Notes: generated from the sequence alone by a model not told the origin. A DNA stretch of 64,000 bases from Salarias fasciatus (GCF_902148845.1 NC_043763.1:22016454-22080453); one strand, 5' to 3'; positions 51,992 through 63,522 are shown, counted from the first letter of the stretch. Program-made: numbers and translations.

Positions 51992-52426
51992 ATGTCTTCA
52001 CCTGTTCAAACCATCCTCTTCCTCTCCATCTGGTTCACAAGTAAGAGGCTAAATTTGATCCTGAGCTTGTTGAGTTGTTAAGATTCAGCATAAATGTTGA
52101 CTTGAATGATCTGATTTCTTCTCCGCAGGACAGGTTAGCGCAGCTACAATCAAACAGTCATCTCCACTGGTGGAGAAAGAGGGCAGTGAAGTCCACATTA
52201 ACTGCAAGCATGACGATAGCAGCCTTCTGATGATGTTGTGGTATCAGCAGAAAAGAGACAGCACGGCCATGACTCTCATTGGCTACGGCTATGAAAATTC
52301 CCAAAACTACGAGGGTCAGTTTGAAAAAGAATTCAAGCTGACCAGGAAGAGCGTGGTGGAAGGAGCTCTGATCGTACAGAAAGCAGAGCCGTCACATTCG
52401 GCTCTTTATTTCTGTGCTGCCAGTAA
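51992..52426 (+). CDS. TRAV/DV: V9a, T-cell receptor alpha/delta variable segment
   Basis: Leader exon 51992-52040 encodes MSSPVQTILFLSIWFT and the V exon is 52129-52426. It carries AATIKQSSPLVEKEGSEVHI, NCKHDDSSLLMMLWYQQKR, TLIGYGYENSQNYEGQFEKE and EPSHSALYFCAAS. The frame is open. The family-typical DSAVY is HSALY here. V9b follows with its leader ATG only 71 bp after this nonamer. Delta use is likely from position; not provable here. Confidence 0.9.
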
Positions 52427-52465
52427 CACAGTGATGTGGTCTGATGACACTCCTTCACTAAAAAA
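52427..52465 (+). other. 23-RSS of V9a
   Basis: Consensus heptamer CACAGTG, 23-bp spacer, poor nonamer ACTAAAAAA. A 25-bp spacing would give TAAAAAACC. Confidence 0.8.
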
Positions 52466-52536
52466 CCTCCACAATTTCCTGTTCATGAGACTATTGCTCT
52501 TGTTTTCAGGCTCTGGCAGCAGCACACGCCTGCAGG

Positions 52537-52974
52537 ATGTCTCCAGCTCTGTTCGGACTCCTCCTCGTCCTGCTCCCATCATGTAAGATCACCTTTCAAA
52601 ACATCTTCATTTTGTGCATTGCTATAAACACCATTTTGATTATTGCTCTTATATTAACTGTTTTTTTTAACCCACAGATGAAGCCAAGAGTGTGAAATTC
52701 GATCCCTCTCATCCCAAAATAGTCCACAAAACAGAAACAGTGGAGTTTAAATGCAAACACAATGACAGTGACTTGTATGTGATGCTCTGGTACCAGCAAA
52801 CCCAGACAGTTGGCTTGAACCTAATCGGATACAGCTACCAGGGCAACGACCCGAACTATGAGGAGCAGTTCAAGACTGGCTTTGAGATTAAGAGAGAAGA
52901 CGTGAAAAATGGGGCTCTGATCATTCACAATGTGAACACAACAGACTCGGCTGTGTATTTCTGCGCTGCCAGTA
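52537..52974 (+). CDS. TRAV/DV: V9b, T-cell receptor alpha/delta variable segment
   Basis: Leader exon 52537-52582 encodes MSPALFGLLLVLLPS and the V exon is 52678-52974. It carries AKSVKFDPSHPKIVHKTETV, FKCKHNDSDLYVMLWYQQT, LIGYSYQGNDPNYEEQFKTG and TTDSAVYFCAAS. The frame is open. Its promoter must overlap the V9a signal region, because the gap is so short. Framework 3 (EIKREDVKNGALII) is close to V9a (KLTRKSVVEGALIV), so the pair arose by duplication. Confidence 0.91.
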
Positions 52975-53013
52975 CACAGTGATGTGGTCTGATGAGAAAC
53001 CCTGACTAAAAAC
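52975..53013 (+). other. 23-RSS of V9b
   Basis: Consensus heptamer CACAGTG, 23-bp spacer, nonamer ACTAAAAAC. Confidence 0.88.
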
Positions 53014-54100
53014 ACACTTTGGTTTCAGCAGCCTGATGAAAGGCTGCGTGAGCTCCCAATACACTCACACTCAGGATTTATGAATATTTATAGGACAGGA
53101 AAGTGAATCTCATTTACCTGTTCTTTTTTTTCTTACTTTACTCATCCACATCTTCACAGATCCAACTATTCATATATATAGACCAAACATTCAGAAAATG
53201 GAAAATGCAACAAAAACCTAAACAAGGAAACACATCACACAGCTCTTGCTGGCTGTGCATAATTACGTGAATAGTTAAGTATGTTTCAGACAAACTTTGA
53301 CTAAAATGTACCTCTCTTATCACTAAACTGCACATTCGACTCATCTGTTCACCCACATTGTCATTCCTCAGGCAACGTGCAACTTAAAAGCTGTCCAAAT
53401 GTATGGCGCAAGGCATACTGAATGACGGTTTGCAGGTGTGCAACAAATGAAACAAAACCCGCTAAAACTCACACACACAAGAAAATAAACAAAGGCATAC
53501 ATGACATAACTGGCAGTTAAACATGGTTACTGGGTTTTCTCTTACCATTTAAGAAATGAAACTGCATTTGAGGAAGTCGTGACTCAAACACATTTTGAGT
53601 TTAGATAAATGGATAAAGTATATCTTTAGTTGTGCTAATAAAACATACTGTAAAAGCACTCTCACAGCTAAAGTTGTCAGACGGCATCATCCAGTTAAAA
53701 CCGACCTTACAATATTCAAAGTAAAAAGTCATATGAATATTAGGAAGAAATATTCAATGTGGAATAAAATCAAAATTCCAAAAGCATTCTGTGAATATCT
53801 GTGTATTCAAAAACTCCAGAGCAATATCAGTTCATTTGATGACAATGTGCAAATGTTCACACACTGTGTTGTTAGAGCGCTTCACCAGACACAGCTGGAA
53901 GAGGAAGAAGTTGCCAAACTGTATGAAATAGGAGTTATATTGCCTAATAATCACTATGTATAATAGCTGACAAATGAATAAAACTGCATTGAATCAAATT
54001 CTATCAATTATATAATGAAGCAAGATCTGCTCTGACATATTCTGAAGACAAACATCCTTCAAGTGAAACAGATTATCAGTTGGTCTTATGATGACATCCT
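53014..54100. other. Intergenic sequence between V9b and V10, with an unrecognised open frame
   Basis: AT-rich. The frame 53595-53963 (122 codons, MSLDKWIKYIFSCANKTYCK at its start) matches no family I know and has no splice context or neighbour that gives it a role. It may be chance or a decayed repeat. Confidence 0.35.
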
Positions 54101-54179
54101 GATGTGATCATGTGACTTCACCTTGTTCTAAAAGAGGGAAGTTTGCACCATTCAGCAGAGAGCAGCTCGTAAAGGGAAC

Positions 54180-54584
54180 ATGCTGGTCAAACTGCTGTAT
54201 TTGTCACTTCTTTTACACTCAGGTGAGAGTCACAGTCACATTTCCAGAGCTTCCCTTCATGACACGAGATGATTCCACATGGTGAAACCTCTGTGTGCTC
54301 CAGGTCTGAGTGTCGTCGTTCTTCAGTCTGGAGATCAAACATCTCACCCGGGAGACAAAGTGACGCTGGACTGCCGGCTGGGCTCAGGGTCCAGCATGGG
54401 CAGCTACATCATGCTGTGGTACCGACAGAGCCACCACGGAGCCCAAATAGAGTTTCTTACAAAGGAGTATGATGAAACCACGGGCCGCTTTAAGCCACAC
54501 TTCAATACAGACAAAACCAGCTTCTCTCTTCAAATCACCAAGCTGCTTCTCAACGACAGCAGCACCTACTACTGCGCTGCCAGG
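54180..54584 (+). CDS. TRDV: V10, T-cell receptor delta-like variable segment
   Basis: Leader exon 54180-54222 encodes MLVKLLYLSLLLHS (donor GTGAGA) and the V exon is 54304-54584. It carries VVVLQSGDQTSHPGDKVTL, DCRLGSGSSMGSYIMLWYRQ, AQIEFLTKEYDETTGRFKPH, KTSFSLQITKLLLNDSSTYY and CAAR. The frame is open. The serine/glycine-rich CDR1, the ETTGRF phrase and the last-V position fit a teleost delta V gene. It is the V segment closest to TRDD, about 8.9 kb away. Confidence 0.92.
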
Positions 54585-54623
54585 CACAGTGACACACACA
54601 GTCCAGGAAGTCATACAAATAAA
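54585..54623 (+). other. 23-RSS of V10
   Basis: Consensus heptamer CACAGTG, 23-bp spacer, divergent nonamer ACAAATAAA. Confidence 0.88.
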
Positions 54624-54629
54624 GCGACA

Positions 54630-55230
54630 GAGGATGCACAGGAAGGAACTGTTCCCAGTTTAGTGTTCCCAAGACACTAAAAAAACATCAATCTTCGTAC
54701 CATCATTTCAAGCATCTTCATAACAGGGAGAAAAATCAATCCATAAGCATAATTATGACTCTCAAGTCACACCTTCCATTGTGTTTGGATGTTCTATTTG
54801 TCCATCTTATGCCCCACAGTCCAAAAACACAATTAGTCTGCAGTGGTGGATATGATTGTGTGCAAAAATAAAGCATTTTCATTTGAAACATTGCTGTCTA
54901 CAAACCACATATATGCACAACGATGTGCACATTATTAAAACAAATATGACTGAAGGTGATCATTATCGGTATCAGTGGAGCAAAAGTTTGTATTTAATAT
55001 CGGAGAAACAATTTGCACAATATAGACACAAAAACTAGATAAAGTCTTATTTCGATTACCATCATTGCCCAAGTTAAAAATAATTTGTGGAATATCAATA
55101 CATATGATCAAACCTATCCATGTTTAGCATATTATCATGTCTCTTCAATCACTGTCAGCCAGATTACATTCACATTTGTTTTTGTTTGCTTCACGTTCAT
55201 CTGTAGTTGCACCTCAGTGTCCACTAGGAG
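54630..55230. other. Intergenic sequence 3' of V10
   Basis: AT-rich, with no recognised gene or signal. Ends where Rex3 5' sequence begins. Confidence 0.45.
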
Positions 55231-55239
55231 TCTGCTGCT

Positions 55240-57979
55240 GTGCAGAGAAACCAGTGAAAGGTGATGTTGGGAGGATCACACCGTCATTCAGACATTTGGA
55301 TGGTCAAAGTTTTACATTTTCCCCCCTGACCTGCCACCTTAAAGTGGTGGGGGAGTTTGAGTGCCCGCGTGATCCCAGGAGCTATTTTGTCCGGGGCTCT
55401 ATGCCCCTGGTACGGTCTCCAATGGCAAACAGGTCCTGGGTGACGGGCCAGACTCAGGGCAGGTCAACAGCCCTTATGAAGAAATTAAAATCTAGGTCAC
55501 TGACGTTGCCCGGTATGGTGCAGCCGGGGCCCCATCCTGGAGCCCCATCCTGGAGCCAGGCCTGAGGTTGGGGCTCGTAAGCAAGCGCCCGGTGGCCGGG
55601 CCTTTGCCCACGAGGCCCGGTCGGGCTCAGTCCGAAGGGGCGACGTAGGCCAACCTTCCGGCGAACTCACCACCCGCCGAGGGAACCTTAGGGGCCGGAT
55701 GCAATGTGAATTGGGAGGCAGCCGAAGACAGGGTGCCCGGCAGCCTGATCCTCGGACACAGAGACCAGCTCTAGGGACATGAAATGTCACCTTGTTGGGG
55801 GAGAAGGAGCCTGAGCTTGTGAGGGAGGTTGAGAGTTACCAGTCAGATATAGTCAGGCTCACTTCCACACAGAGCCTGGGTTCTGGAACCCATTCTCTCG
55901 AGAAGGGCTGGACTCTCCACTTCTCTGGCGTTGCTCGCGGTGAGAGGCGGCAGGCTGATGTGGATTTGCTTAAAGCCCCACAGCTCAGTCGCCATGTGTT
56001 TGAGTTCACCCAAGTGAACGAGAGGATTGCATCTCTGCGTCTTCGGGTCGGGGGTAGGTGCCTCACTGTTGTCTCGGCTTACGGGCCGAATGGCAGTGCA
56101 GAGTACCCAGCCTTCTTGGAGTCCCTGGGAGGGTTGCTGGACAGCGCGCCATCTGTGGACTCCATTGTTCTACTGGGGGACTTCAATGCCTACTTGGGCA
56201 GCAACAGTGGACCTGGAGGGGGGTGATTGGGACGCACGGCCTCTCTGATCTGAACCCGAGTGGTGTTCTGGTTTTGGACTTCTGTTCTAGCCACAGTTTG
56301 TCCATAACGAACGCCATGTTCTAGCACAGGGGTGTCCATAAGTGCACTTGGCACCAGTATATCCTGGGTCGGAGGTCAATGATCGACTGTTGTAATGTCA
56401 ACTGACCTCCGGTCGCGCATTTTGGACACTGGGGTGAAGAGAGGAGTGTTGAAATGTTGTGGTGGCAACCCCCGAACCTGTTGGTGGACATCGGAAGTAA
56501 GGGATGCCGTCAAGCTGAAGAAGAAGTCCTATCGAGCCTTGTTGGCTCGTGGGACTCCAGAAACAGCTGACAGGTACCGGCAGGCCAAACGAACTGCAGC
56601 CCGAGTGGTTGTGGAGGCAAAAACTCGGGTCTGGTAGGAGTTTGGGGAGGCCATGGGGGAGGACTACCGGTCGACCTCAAAGAAATTCTTGCAAACCATC
56701 CAGCACCTCAGGAGGGGAAAGCAGGTCTCCACTAACATCGTTCACAGTAGAGGTGGGGAGCTCCTTACCTCAACTGGGGATATTAATGGACGGTGGAAGG
56801 AATACTTCAAGGACCTCCTCAATTTCGTCGCCACGTCTTCCGTGGAAGAAGCAGAGGCTGAGGTCTCAGAGGGGGACTCGTTCATCACCCAAGCTGAAGT
56901 CACCAAGGTGGTTGGTAAGCTCCTCGGTGGAAAGGCACTGGGGGTTGATGAAATTCGCCCTGAGAACCTTAAGTGTCTGGATGTGCAGGGACTGTCTTGG
57001 TTGATACGTCTCTGCAACATCGCGTGGCGGTCAGGGACGGTGCCCCTGGATTGGCAGACTGGGGTGGTGGTTTCCCTTTTTAAAAAGGGGGACCGGAGGA
57101 TGTGCTCCAATTGTAGGGGGATCACACTCCTCAGCCTCCCTGTCTATTCCAGGGTACTGGAGAGGAGGAATCGACCGATAGTTGAACCTCGGATCCAGGA
57201 CGAACAATGCAGTTTACGTCCTGGTCGCGGAACACTAGACCAGCTCTATACCCTCCACAGGGGTTTGTGGGAGTCTGCCCGACCAGTTCACATGTGTTTG
57301 TGGACTTGGAGAAGGCGTTTGATTGCGTCCCTCGTGGTGCTTTGTGGGGGGTGCTTCGGGAATACGGAGTACAGGGGCCCCTTGTTAAGGGCCGTCCGGT
57401 CTCTGTATGACCGGAGTAGGAGTCTGGTCTACATTGCCGGCAGTAAGTCGGACCTGTTCCCGGTGCATGTTGGACTCCAGCAGGGCTATCCTTTGTCACC
57501 AGTTCTGTTTATAATCTTTATGGACATAATTTCTAGGTGCAGCCAGGGGCCAGAGGGGGTCCGGTTTGGGGACCGCGGGATTTCTTCTTTGCTTTATGCA
57601 GATGATGTTGTCCTGTTGGCTCCATCGAACCTGAACCTGCAGCACGCGCTGGGGAGGTTTGCAGCTGAGTGTGAAGCGACAGGGATGAGGATCAGCACCT
57701 CCAAATCCGAGGCCATGGTCCTCGACTGAAAGAAGGTGGCTTACCCTCTCCAGAACTTGGCCAGTAGCTTTGCAGTGTTATGGAGGTACTGCCAGTCAAT
57801 CCAGGTGCCCAGATTGTTCATTACTCTCTCCTGGATCTTCTCCTGGATCCTCTGGTAAGTCTGAGCCTCCAGCTGGAGAGACTTGTTGTGATTCTGGCCC
57901 AAGTGGCCCATGTGAAGGAGTTTAAGTATCTTGGGATCTTTTTCACGAGAGGGGGACGGATGGAGCATAAGATTGACCT
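55240..57979 (+). mobile_element. Rex3 (RTE-clade) LINE, 5' and central part
   Basis: A GC-rich 5' region leads into an apurinic-type endonuclease frame (55792-56226: [56 protein letters not shown]). Reverse transcriptase occupies 56653-57729: TQAEVTKVVGKLLGGKALGV, DWQTGVVVSLFKKGDRRMC, the catalytic SLLYADDVVLLAPS, and RISTSKSEAMVLD. TGGCAGACTGGGGTGGTGGT at 57051 is a classical Rex3 signature. Frameshifts, a deletion between endonuclease and RT (after 56440) and a small insertion near 57735-57865 show it is dead. The copy is cut at 57979 by a nested insertion and resumes at 62080. Confidence 0.9.
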
Positions 57980-58320
57980 AGGGTGACCACCCGTCCCGCA
58001 TAGCGCGTGCAGAGTTTCAAGCCCATTTCACGCGTCCCGCAAATTGAGACCGCGTCCCGCATAATGAATGGTTGCTCTAAAAAAAATTCTGTCAGTTTTA
58101 AATTTTAAGTTTTCATTTGGTTCTTTAATTTGTTTAATGACAAATATTTAACAGATGTTTTTCTTTTTTTTTTTTTTTTTTCCCTTGTCCTGTTCGGTAG
58201 CTGGGGCGTGCAATATTGGATGATTGTAGCCTTTTACTATCCGAACAGATTTTAATATTAGCAGCAGGATGAGACTGAGTCTCCTCCTGCTGCTGCCTTT
58301 ATTTAAAGCTGGCATCCGGC

Positions 58321-58640
58321 ATGGCTACCGGACAGGACCGGGACGGAAACGCTCAGAGAGCAGGGACAGAAAGAGAGAAAGATAAAGAGAGGGAGAACGG
58401 AAGGGGGGGGGGGGGGGCACACAACCTATGTAGAAAGTCACAATACAAAACAGTGTTGTCGACGCACCACACGCAACCTAGAACAATCCCAAACCCCCAA
58501 TCTAGACAACACCAAAACAGAGCCGACAACCAACACAGAAAATTACAGAACCATACATACATTTTTTTTTTTTTTTTTTTTTTTTTCCCCCCTTTTTTTC
58601 CAAACCATATTAGTGAACAGACCAGGCCACAAAAATAAAA
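58321..58640 (+). other. Low-complexity interior with poly(G) and poly(T) runs
   Basis: A short open frame beginning MATGQDRDGNAQRAGTEREK runs into G13 (58406-58418) and T25 (58561-58586) runs. It is most likely not a protein gene. Confidence 0.5.
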
Positions 58641-58899
58641 GGAGGTGTAGGGGAGGAGGGAAATGCAAGGACACCACAAACCGTATTTTTTTTTTTTTTT
58701 TTTTTTGAATATAGCTAGTCGTAACTAGTAGTAAACTAGGGGCGTGCATCAAGAGAGGTCTGCTACAGATCACCATTAGTCTAACCACCACAAGAAGACA
58801 AGGTAACCCAGTATGTAAAGAGTGATTAAAGATCAACGTGATCATGTGAATATGATGGTGACAGTGATGGTGATAGTGATCATGCATATATGACCTCTG

Positions 58900-59722
58900 A
58901 CCTCTGAGAAGGCCAGAAGCAGGCCAGAGAGGCCCTCAGAGCCCAGACAGCCGGCGGACATCACAGAGCCCGGATCCAAGCCGCCCCCCCAGGCAGACGC
59001 CCACGCTCCAGTCCAGAAACGGGGCAGAGGAAAGCCCCGGCCGGGGACCCCGGCAGTCCCGGGGCCCGGGCCCCGCGGAGCCATGACCGGCAGGAGCCGG
59101 TCCACCCCGGGCGCCGGACGCCCGGGGCGGGCAGGGCCGAGAGCCCAAGGCCCAAGAGCCCAGGAGCCAACCCCCCACCCAGGCGAAGGGCTATGACCCA
59201 CCCGGGAGAACCAGCCCACACGGGCGGCTACCCACCCCGGGCCAGTACACCCCCCAGCGCTCCGGCCACGCACCCCGAGATCCAGGGCATCACCCCCCCC
59301 CCCCCACCCCACCCCACCCCCCCCCCCCCCACCCCACTCCACCCCACCCCCCCCCCCCCCCAACCCACCCCACCCCACCCCCCACCCCACGACCCCCACC
59401 CGGAACCCACCCCCCCGCCCGTCCCCCGCCCGGCCCACCCCTCCCACCCCCTGTCCTCTCCCGCCTCACTCCCCCCCCGCCCCAACCCAACACTCATACC
59501 CACTCACTCATACTGACACACACACACATGCACACACGCACACACACAACCACTCATCCCTAAACCAAACGCACACACACACACACTCACATTCCAACAC
59601 ACTCACACCCTCTCACGCACACGCTAACAAGCACGCGCACGCACACGCACATACACACAGACACACAGACACAGACACACAGACACACGCACGCACGCAC
59701 GCACGCACGCACGCGCACACGC

Positions 59723-59767
<45 letters not shown>

Positions 59768-60085
59768 CCATCCTACCCCAAACACACTCACATTCCCGCG
59801 TCATCCAACTGTCACATCCTGTGGGAGACACCCCCGGAAGGCAAGGGAACACCGAACCCCACATCCAGAACCCCCCGCCACCCACAACTGCCGCCCCCAC
59901 CCCCCCACCCCCCCGCCGCAGACAGGTATGCACCCCCCTGAGCCAGCAGTCCCCCAAACCACAGCCGCTCCAAACCCCCGGCCTGTGGGGAAAACAACAG
60001 CCCCCCCCGCCCCACCCCCCACCAGAAGGAATCTGGAAACGGGGGCGCAGAAGACCCCATTGCCCTCCCTCCCCCCCCTCCGTCT
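58900..60085. repeat. C-rich and CA-rich low-complexity array
   Basis: GC-rich sequence, then long C-runs broken by single A (59288-59480, CCCACCCC units), then (CA)n and (GCAC)n tracts (59516-59764). More C-rich sequence follows to 60085. The minus strand has many G-runs and could form G-quadruplexes. Open frames here are composition artefacts. Confidence 0.85.
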
Positions 60086-60539
60086 CTTGAGTGTTGATGG
60101 GAGTATATGTTGTTTGCGATTAAAATTTGAGAAAACAGATGTTTTTCTGATACACATTACATTGCGGCTGACCTTGCACGTCGTCCCCAGAAAAGAGCTT
60201 CAAAATGCTGCTACGTGTCCTTTAACTGAGCATTTTATGCTGTGTGCGCATGTGTGCGTGTGTTCCATTACTAAAACCTTTATAAAGCCGTCAATACGGT
60301 GTTTCAAATTAACTGGTTTCCTTGCTAACTGGTGACTGACTTCCTTTAGCACTTCCTGCTGCTGCTGCTAGTAGCAGCAGATTTTGAAATCAGACTCATA
60401 AAAGGTCGGACACGGCTTTTTGTCTGGTTTTTAACATCTCAAAACGTCTCAAAACACCGGCTCCTCTCCGGTTTCGCGACACTCCTCCTCCGCTAGTTAG
60501 CTGCTGCATTCAGGTGACTGGAGCAAGCGGCGGAAAACT

Positions 60540-60760
60540 GAAACTCCATCATTCACATGAAGGCAGCGGAGACAGCTGGACTCAGGAGACACTCAGGAGA
60601 CACTCAGGAGACATGTGAAGGAAGCGTGGACAGTTTGCACAAAGGAACGGCTCTCAGACAGCTGAGAACCGGCTCTCGTCGTTCACTTGAAAGAGCCGTT
60701 CAAACGAACGACTCGTTCATTGAACGTCGCAGCTCTACGAGGGGAGCACATGTGTTTCCT
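60540..60760. repeat. Repeat with AGGAGACACTC units and GTTCA/TGAAC motifs
   Basis: A GACTCAGGAGACACTCAGGAG array (60577-60612) is followed by CGTTCAAACGAACGACTCGTT, typical of a fish hAT-like MITE. Confidence 0.5.
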
Positions 60761-61044
60761 CCCGGTTCCATAGCTGCGGCGCACCAGCCTAATTTACCGG
60801 TATTTTTTTCAACGTGACAAATACAATGTGTGCCGTGACTGCGTGACAACACACCGAAATGCGTGACACTTCAGAGCCCTGCTGCTGCATTGTGTTGTCA
60901 GACATGAGAACGTCCACGGTCCGCATTTATAACAGCGCTCACAGACGTCTGCAGCTTTTTGCGTAGTTTAATGAGGCGAAGCGTACCAGCGTATTTTAAT
61001 GTCAAATTGCGTACCTGCTAACGCAAAAAGCGTACAGGTTGGCA

Positions 61045-61210
61045 GGTCTGAAAGTGAGCCGACGTTTAGCGGTGCACACATATTTTATGCATTATGGTAA
61101 AAGCGAAACCGCAGCGCTCTGACAGTCAAGTGAGCCAACATGTTGTTTAGCGGTGCGCACATATTCTACGCATTACGGTAAAAGCAAAAACGACAAAAAC
61201 GAGAGGATTG
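61045..61210. repeat. Direct duplication of about 75 bp
   Basis: GTTTAGCGGTGCACACATATTTTATGCATTATGGTAAAAGCGAAA-type sequence near 61070 recurs near 61147 with a few changes (key shared string: GTTTAGCGGTGC, ATGGTAAAAGC or ACGGTAAAAGC). Confidence 0.65.
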
Positions 61211-61329
61211 CAAAACAAACGTTAAGTGCCGCGGATCACACTCACCTTATTTATAATTAATAGAACACACATGAATACTGCTGATAAAAAACAAAACTGA
61301 ACAACAAAGTAAATTAAGGAAAGCTTGTG

Positions 61330-61825
61330 CTAATGCTGATTTTCAGTCAATAGGTCAAATGAACTGGGAGATATTGAGATAAAATACTTTATTTCTCTTA
61401 CAAATATTAATATAAAATTTTTGGAATATTTAAAGCTAAAACAAAGAGCTGTGTTTGAAAGAGACACTGAAGTAATGGGATTCACAGGTACTTTGGAGTA
61501 AATAAGTAAAATAACCTGCAAGCTATTGAGAAAAAAACTCTTTTTTTCATAGAAATATTAATAAAAATTATTAGAAACATTGCCAGAGCAAACAAAGAGG
61601 CGCGTCTGAACCAGACTGTGTAGTAATGTGATTCGCAAGCGATTTGGATTCAGTATGTCAAATAACCTGGGAGTTATTGAGCTAAAATACTGTATTTTTC
61701 ATAAAAATATTAAAACAAATTATTGAAAATATCAAAAGCTAAAACAAAATGACGCGTCTGAATCAGACACTGTAGTAATGCGATTCACAAGTGATTTGGA
61801 ATCAATAGGTCGGAGAACCTGGGAA
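61330..61825. repeat. Tandem repeat of about 150-bp units, a little over three copies
   Basis: Unit marks such as AATAGGTCAAATGAACTGGGAG, AAGTAAAATAACCTGCAAG, TATGTCAAATAACCTGGGAG and AATAGGTCGGAGAACCTGGG start near 61350, 61500, 61653 and 61803. Units diverge by roughly a fifth by eye. Confidence 0.75.
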
Positions 61826-62079
61826 AAGCAAAACACATTGAAAGCTAAGGGCTGAGGCCAAGGATGGCCTATTATGAGCATACAACAGCAATTAAATCTG
61901 TTAGGGGAACAAGGCAACAAGAATTAACATTAATATACCATCTAAAGTAAGATATGCTGGAACTTGGTATACCGGTATCAGTGAGTGAGTCTGCCTGCCG
62001 GGTGGGGGTGCCGTCCCACACTGTCCCTCAGAATCATACCCCTTGTCCCCCATTGGACTCATTAGCAGGTGGTCACCCG

Positions 62080-62365
62080 AGATTGACCTGCGCATCGGTG
62101 CAGCATCTGCAGTGATGCGGTCGTTGTATTGGTCCGTTGTCGTCAAGAAGGAGCTGAGCCAAAAGGCGAATCTCTCAATTTACCGGTCAATCTACATCCC
62201 CACCCTCACTTATGGTCATGAGCTTTGGATCATGACCAGAAGGACAAGATCACGGATACAGCAGCTGGAATGAGCTTCCTTCGTAGGGTGGCTGGGCGCT
62301 CCCTTAGAGATAGGGTGAGGAGCTCAGTCACCAGGGAGGAGCTCGGGAATGAGTCGACGAGAGAA
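62080..62365 (+). mobile_element. Rex3 LINE, 3' part after the nested insertion
   Basis: Continues the interrupted frame: AASAVMRSLYWSVVVKKELS, NLSIYRSIYIPTLTYGHELW, then after a frameshift MSFLRRVAGRSLRDRVRSSV and TREELG. The copy ends near 62365 without the last Rex3 residues. Confidence 0.88.
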
Positions 62366-63490
62366 AAGGTTCAAGAAATACATTTTGATAACCATGCCGT
62401 CCAAAATAAAAAGTGAAAGACGAAACAAATATTTCAAAAGCAGAGTGGGTTAATGAAAATAGAGGAATTTCCTTCATGTTTCATTGATGTGTTTTCATCA
62501 CTGCAGAGATGAAACGTCCAGATAAGTCAGCAGGTGTTTTCATTCTTACGTTCTCAAAAATACTCAAACGGTTGTTTCCTGCAGTGTCTCCTCTGAGTTC
62601 CATTACTTCTTGTTGTTTAGTTCTGTGAGAATAAAAGCATGTGAGGTTATCACACACTGACCTCTGCAGGGCTCATGTGGGACTACACTGAAGAGTAGCT
62701 GTTCAAACAAACAAACCAATCGGCAAAAAATTCCCAGGGATGACACTAAGTCCACATTGTTGCCTTCATGTTGGGCATCCAATTAGTTTTTATTCAATTA
62801 CTTTTAATATTATTATTGTAAATTGTAACGGAATCGATTAAATCCTGAACAGTGCTTTCTCCAGCTCATTGTCTTGTCCAGAGCTTCATCCTGAGCTGGG
62901 CTGCTGGAGTCAATCCCAGAGGGCAGGACACACCCTGGACAGGTCACCAGGCCATCACAGGACACACACCAACACACACAGAACCACCTCACCAAGACAT
63001 CTCAGATGCATGCTGTTGGAGTGTGAGAGGAAACTGGACTCGCCAGAGGAAGTTAGATACTTTAAATTCCAACATCAAGGTATAAAATGTGTGATTTGTT
63101 TCACTCTGCAGGCTCAAATATAACGTCATGTCGACTCGTTCAGTGTGTTGTTTGGGCGACCAGATTTATAGCAGGTCAAACGACACAGTGACTGCATCAA
63201 GAAAACAGACGGAAAGAGATAAAGACGGCAGACAGAGTCATGATCACACCAGCAGCATCAGCCACGCCGATCTGATTGGATGAAAAGCTGTGACCAGCAG
63301 AGGCGTCACTTCCGCCGACAAGCAAACAAACAAACACAAACAAAGCGCACTTTTCTTTTCTTAGCAGTCACAGAAATAGCAGCGGCGAGGCGGCGGCCCC
63401 GGTCGGGCCTCCGTCAGCTCCAGCTGCACAGCAGCTCTCAGATGGAGGCTGAGATATGGAGGCAGGAGGGAGGAGGCAGAGAAAAACACT
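62366..63490. other. Region between Rex3 and TRDD
   Basis: Contains a common teleost repeat fragment (about 62860-63035: GGGCTGCTGGAGTCAATCCC, ACACACCCTGGACAGGTCAC). The rest shows no V, D or J segment that I can support. Confidence 0.5.
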
Positions 63491-63494
63491 GGCA

Positions 63495-63522
63495 GGTTTT
63501 TGTGTGATGCTTTTTCACCGTG
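63495..63522 (+). other. 5' 12-RSS of TRDD
   Basis: Nonamer GGTTTTTGT (63495-63503), 12-bp spacer, heptamer CACCGTG (63516-63522). Confidence 0.95.

Larger units (their letters stand above)
57980..62079. mobile_element. 4.1-kb insertion splitting Rex3, with 11-bp terminal repeats
   Basis: AGATTGACCT is duplicated at 57970-57979 and 62080-62089. The ends are GGGTGACCACC and its inverse, with one unmatched outer base. A target duplication of 9-10 bp recalls Mutator-like elements, while the end motif resembles fish hAT-type MITEs. I cannot decide. The interior is a patchwork of low-complexity DNA and repeats without a transposase. Confidence 0.7.

Noticed and set aside
56653-57729. 358-codon open frame as a host gene
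   Set aside because: It is the reverse transcriptase of the Rex3 LINE, with the YADD box and Rex3 signature sequences.
58842-60090. Long Gly-rich or Pro-rich open frames
   Set aside because: Artefacts of C-rich, stop-free composition inside a nested repeat.
63184-63213. Possible extra D or V signal at CACAGTG
   Set aside because: No A-rich nonamer at 23 bp and no matching signal upstream.
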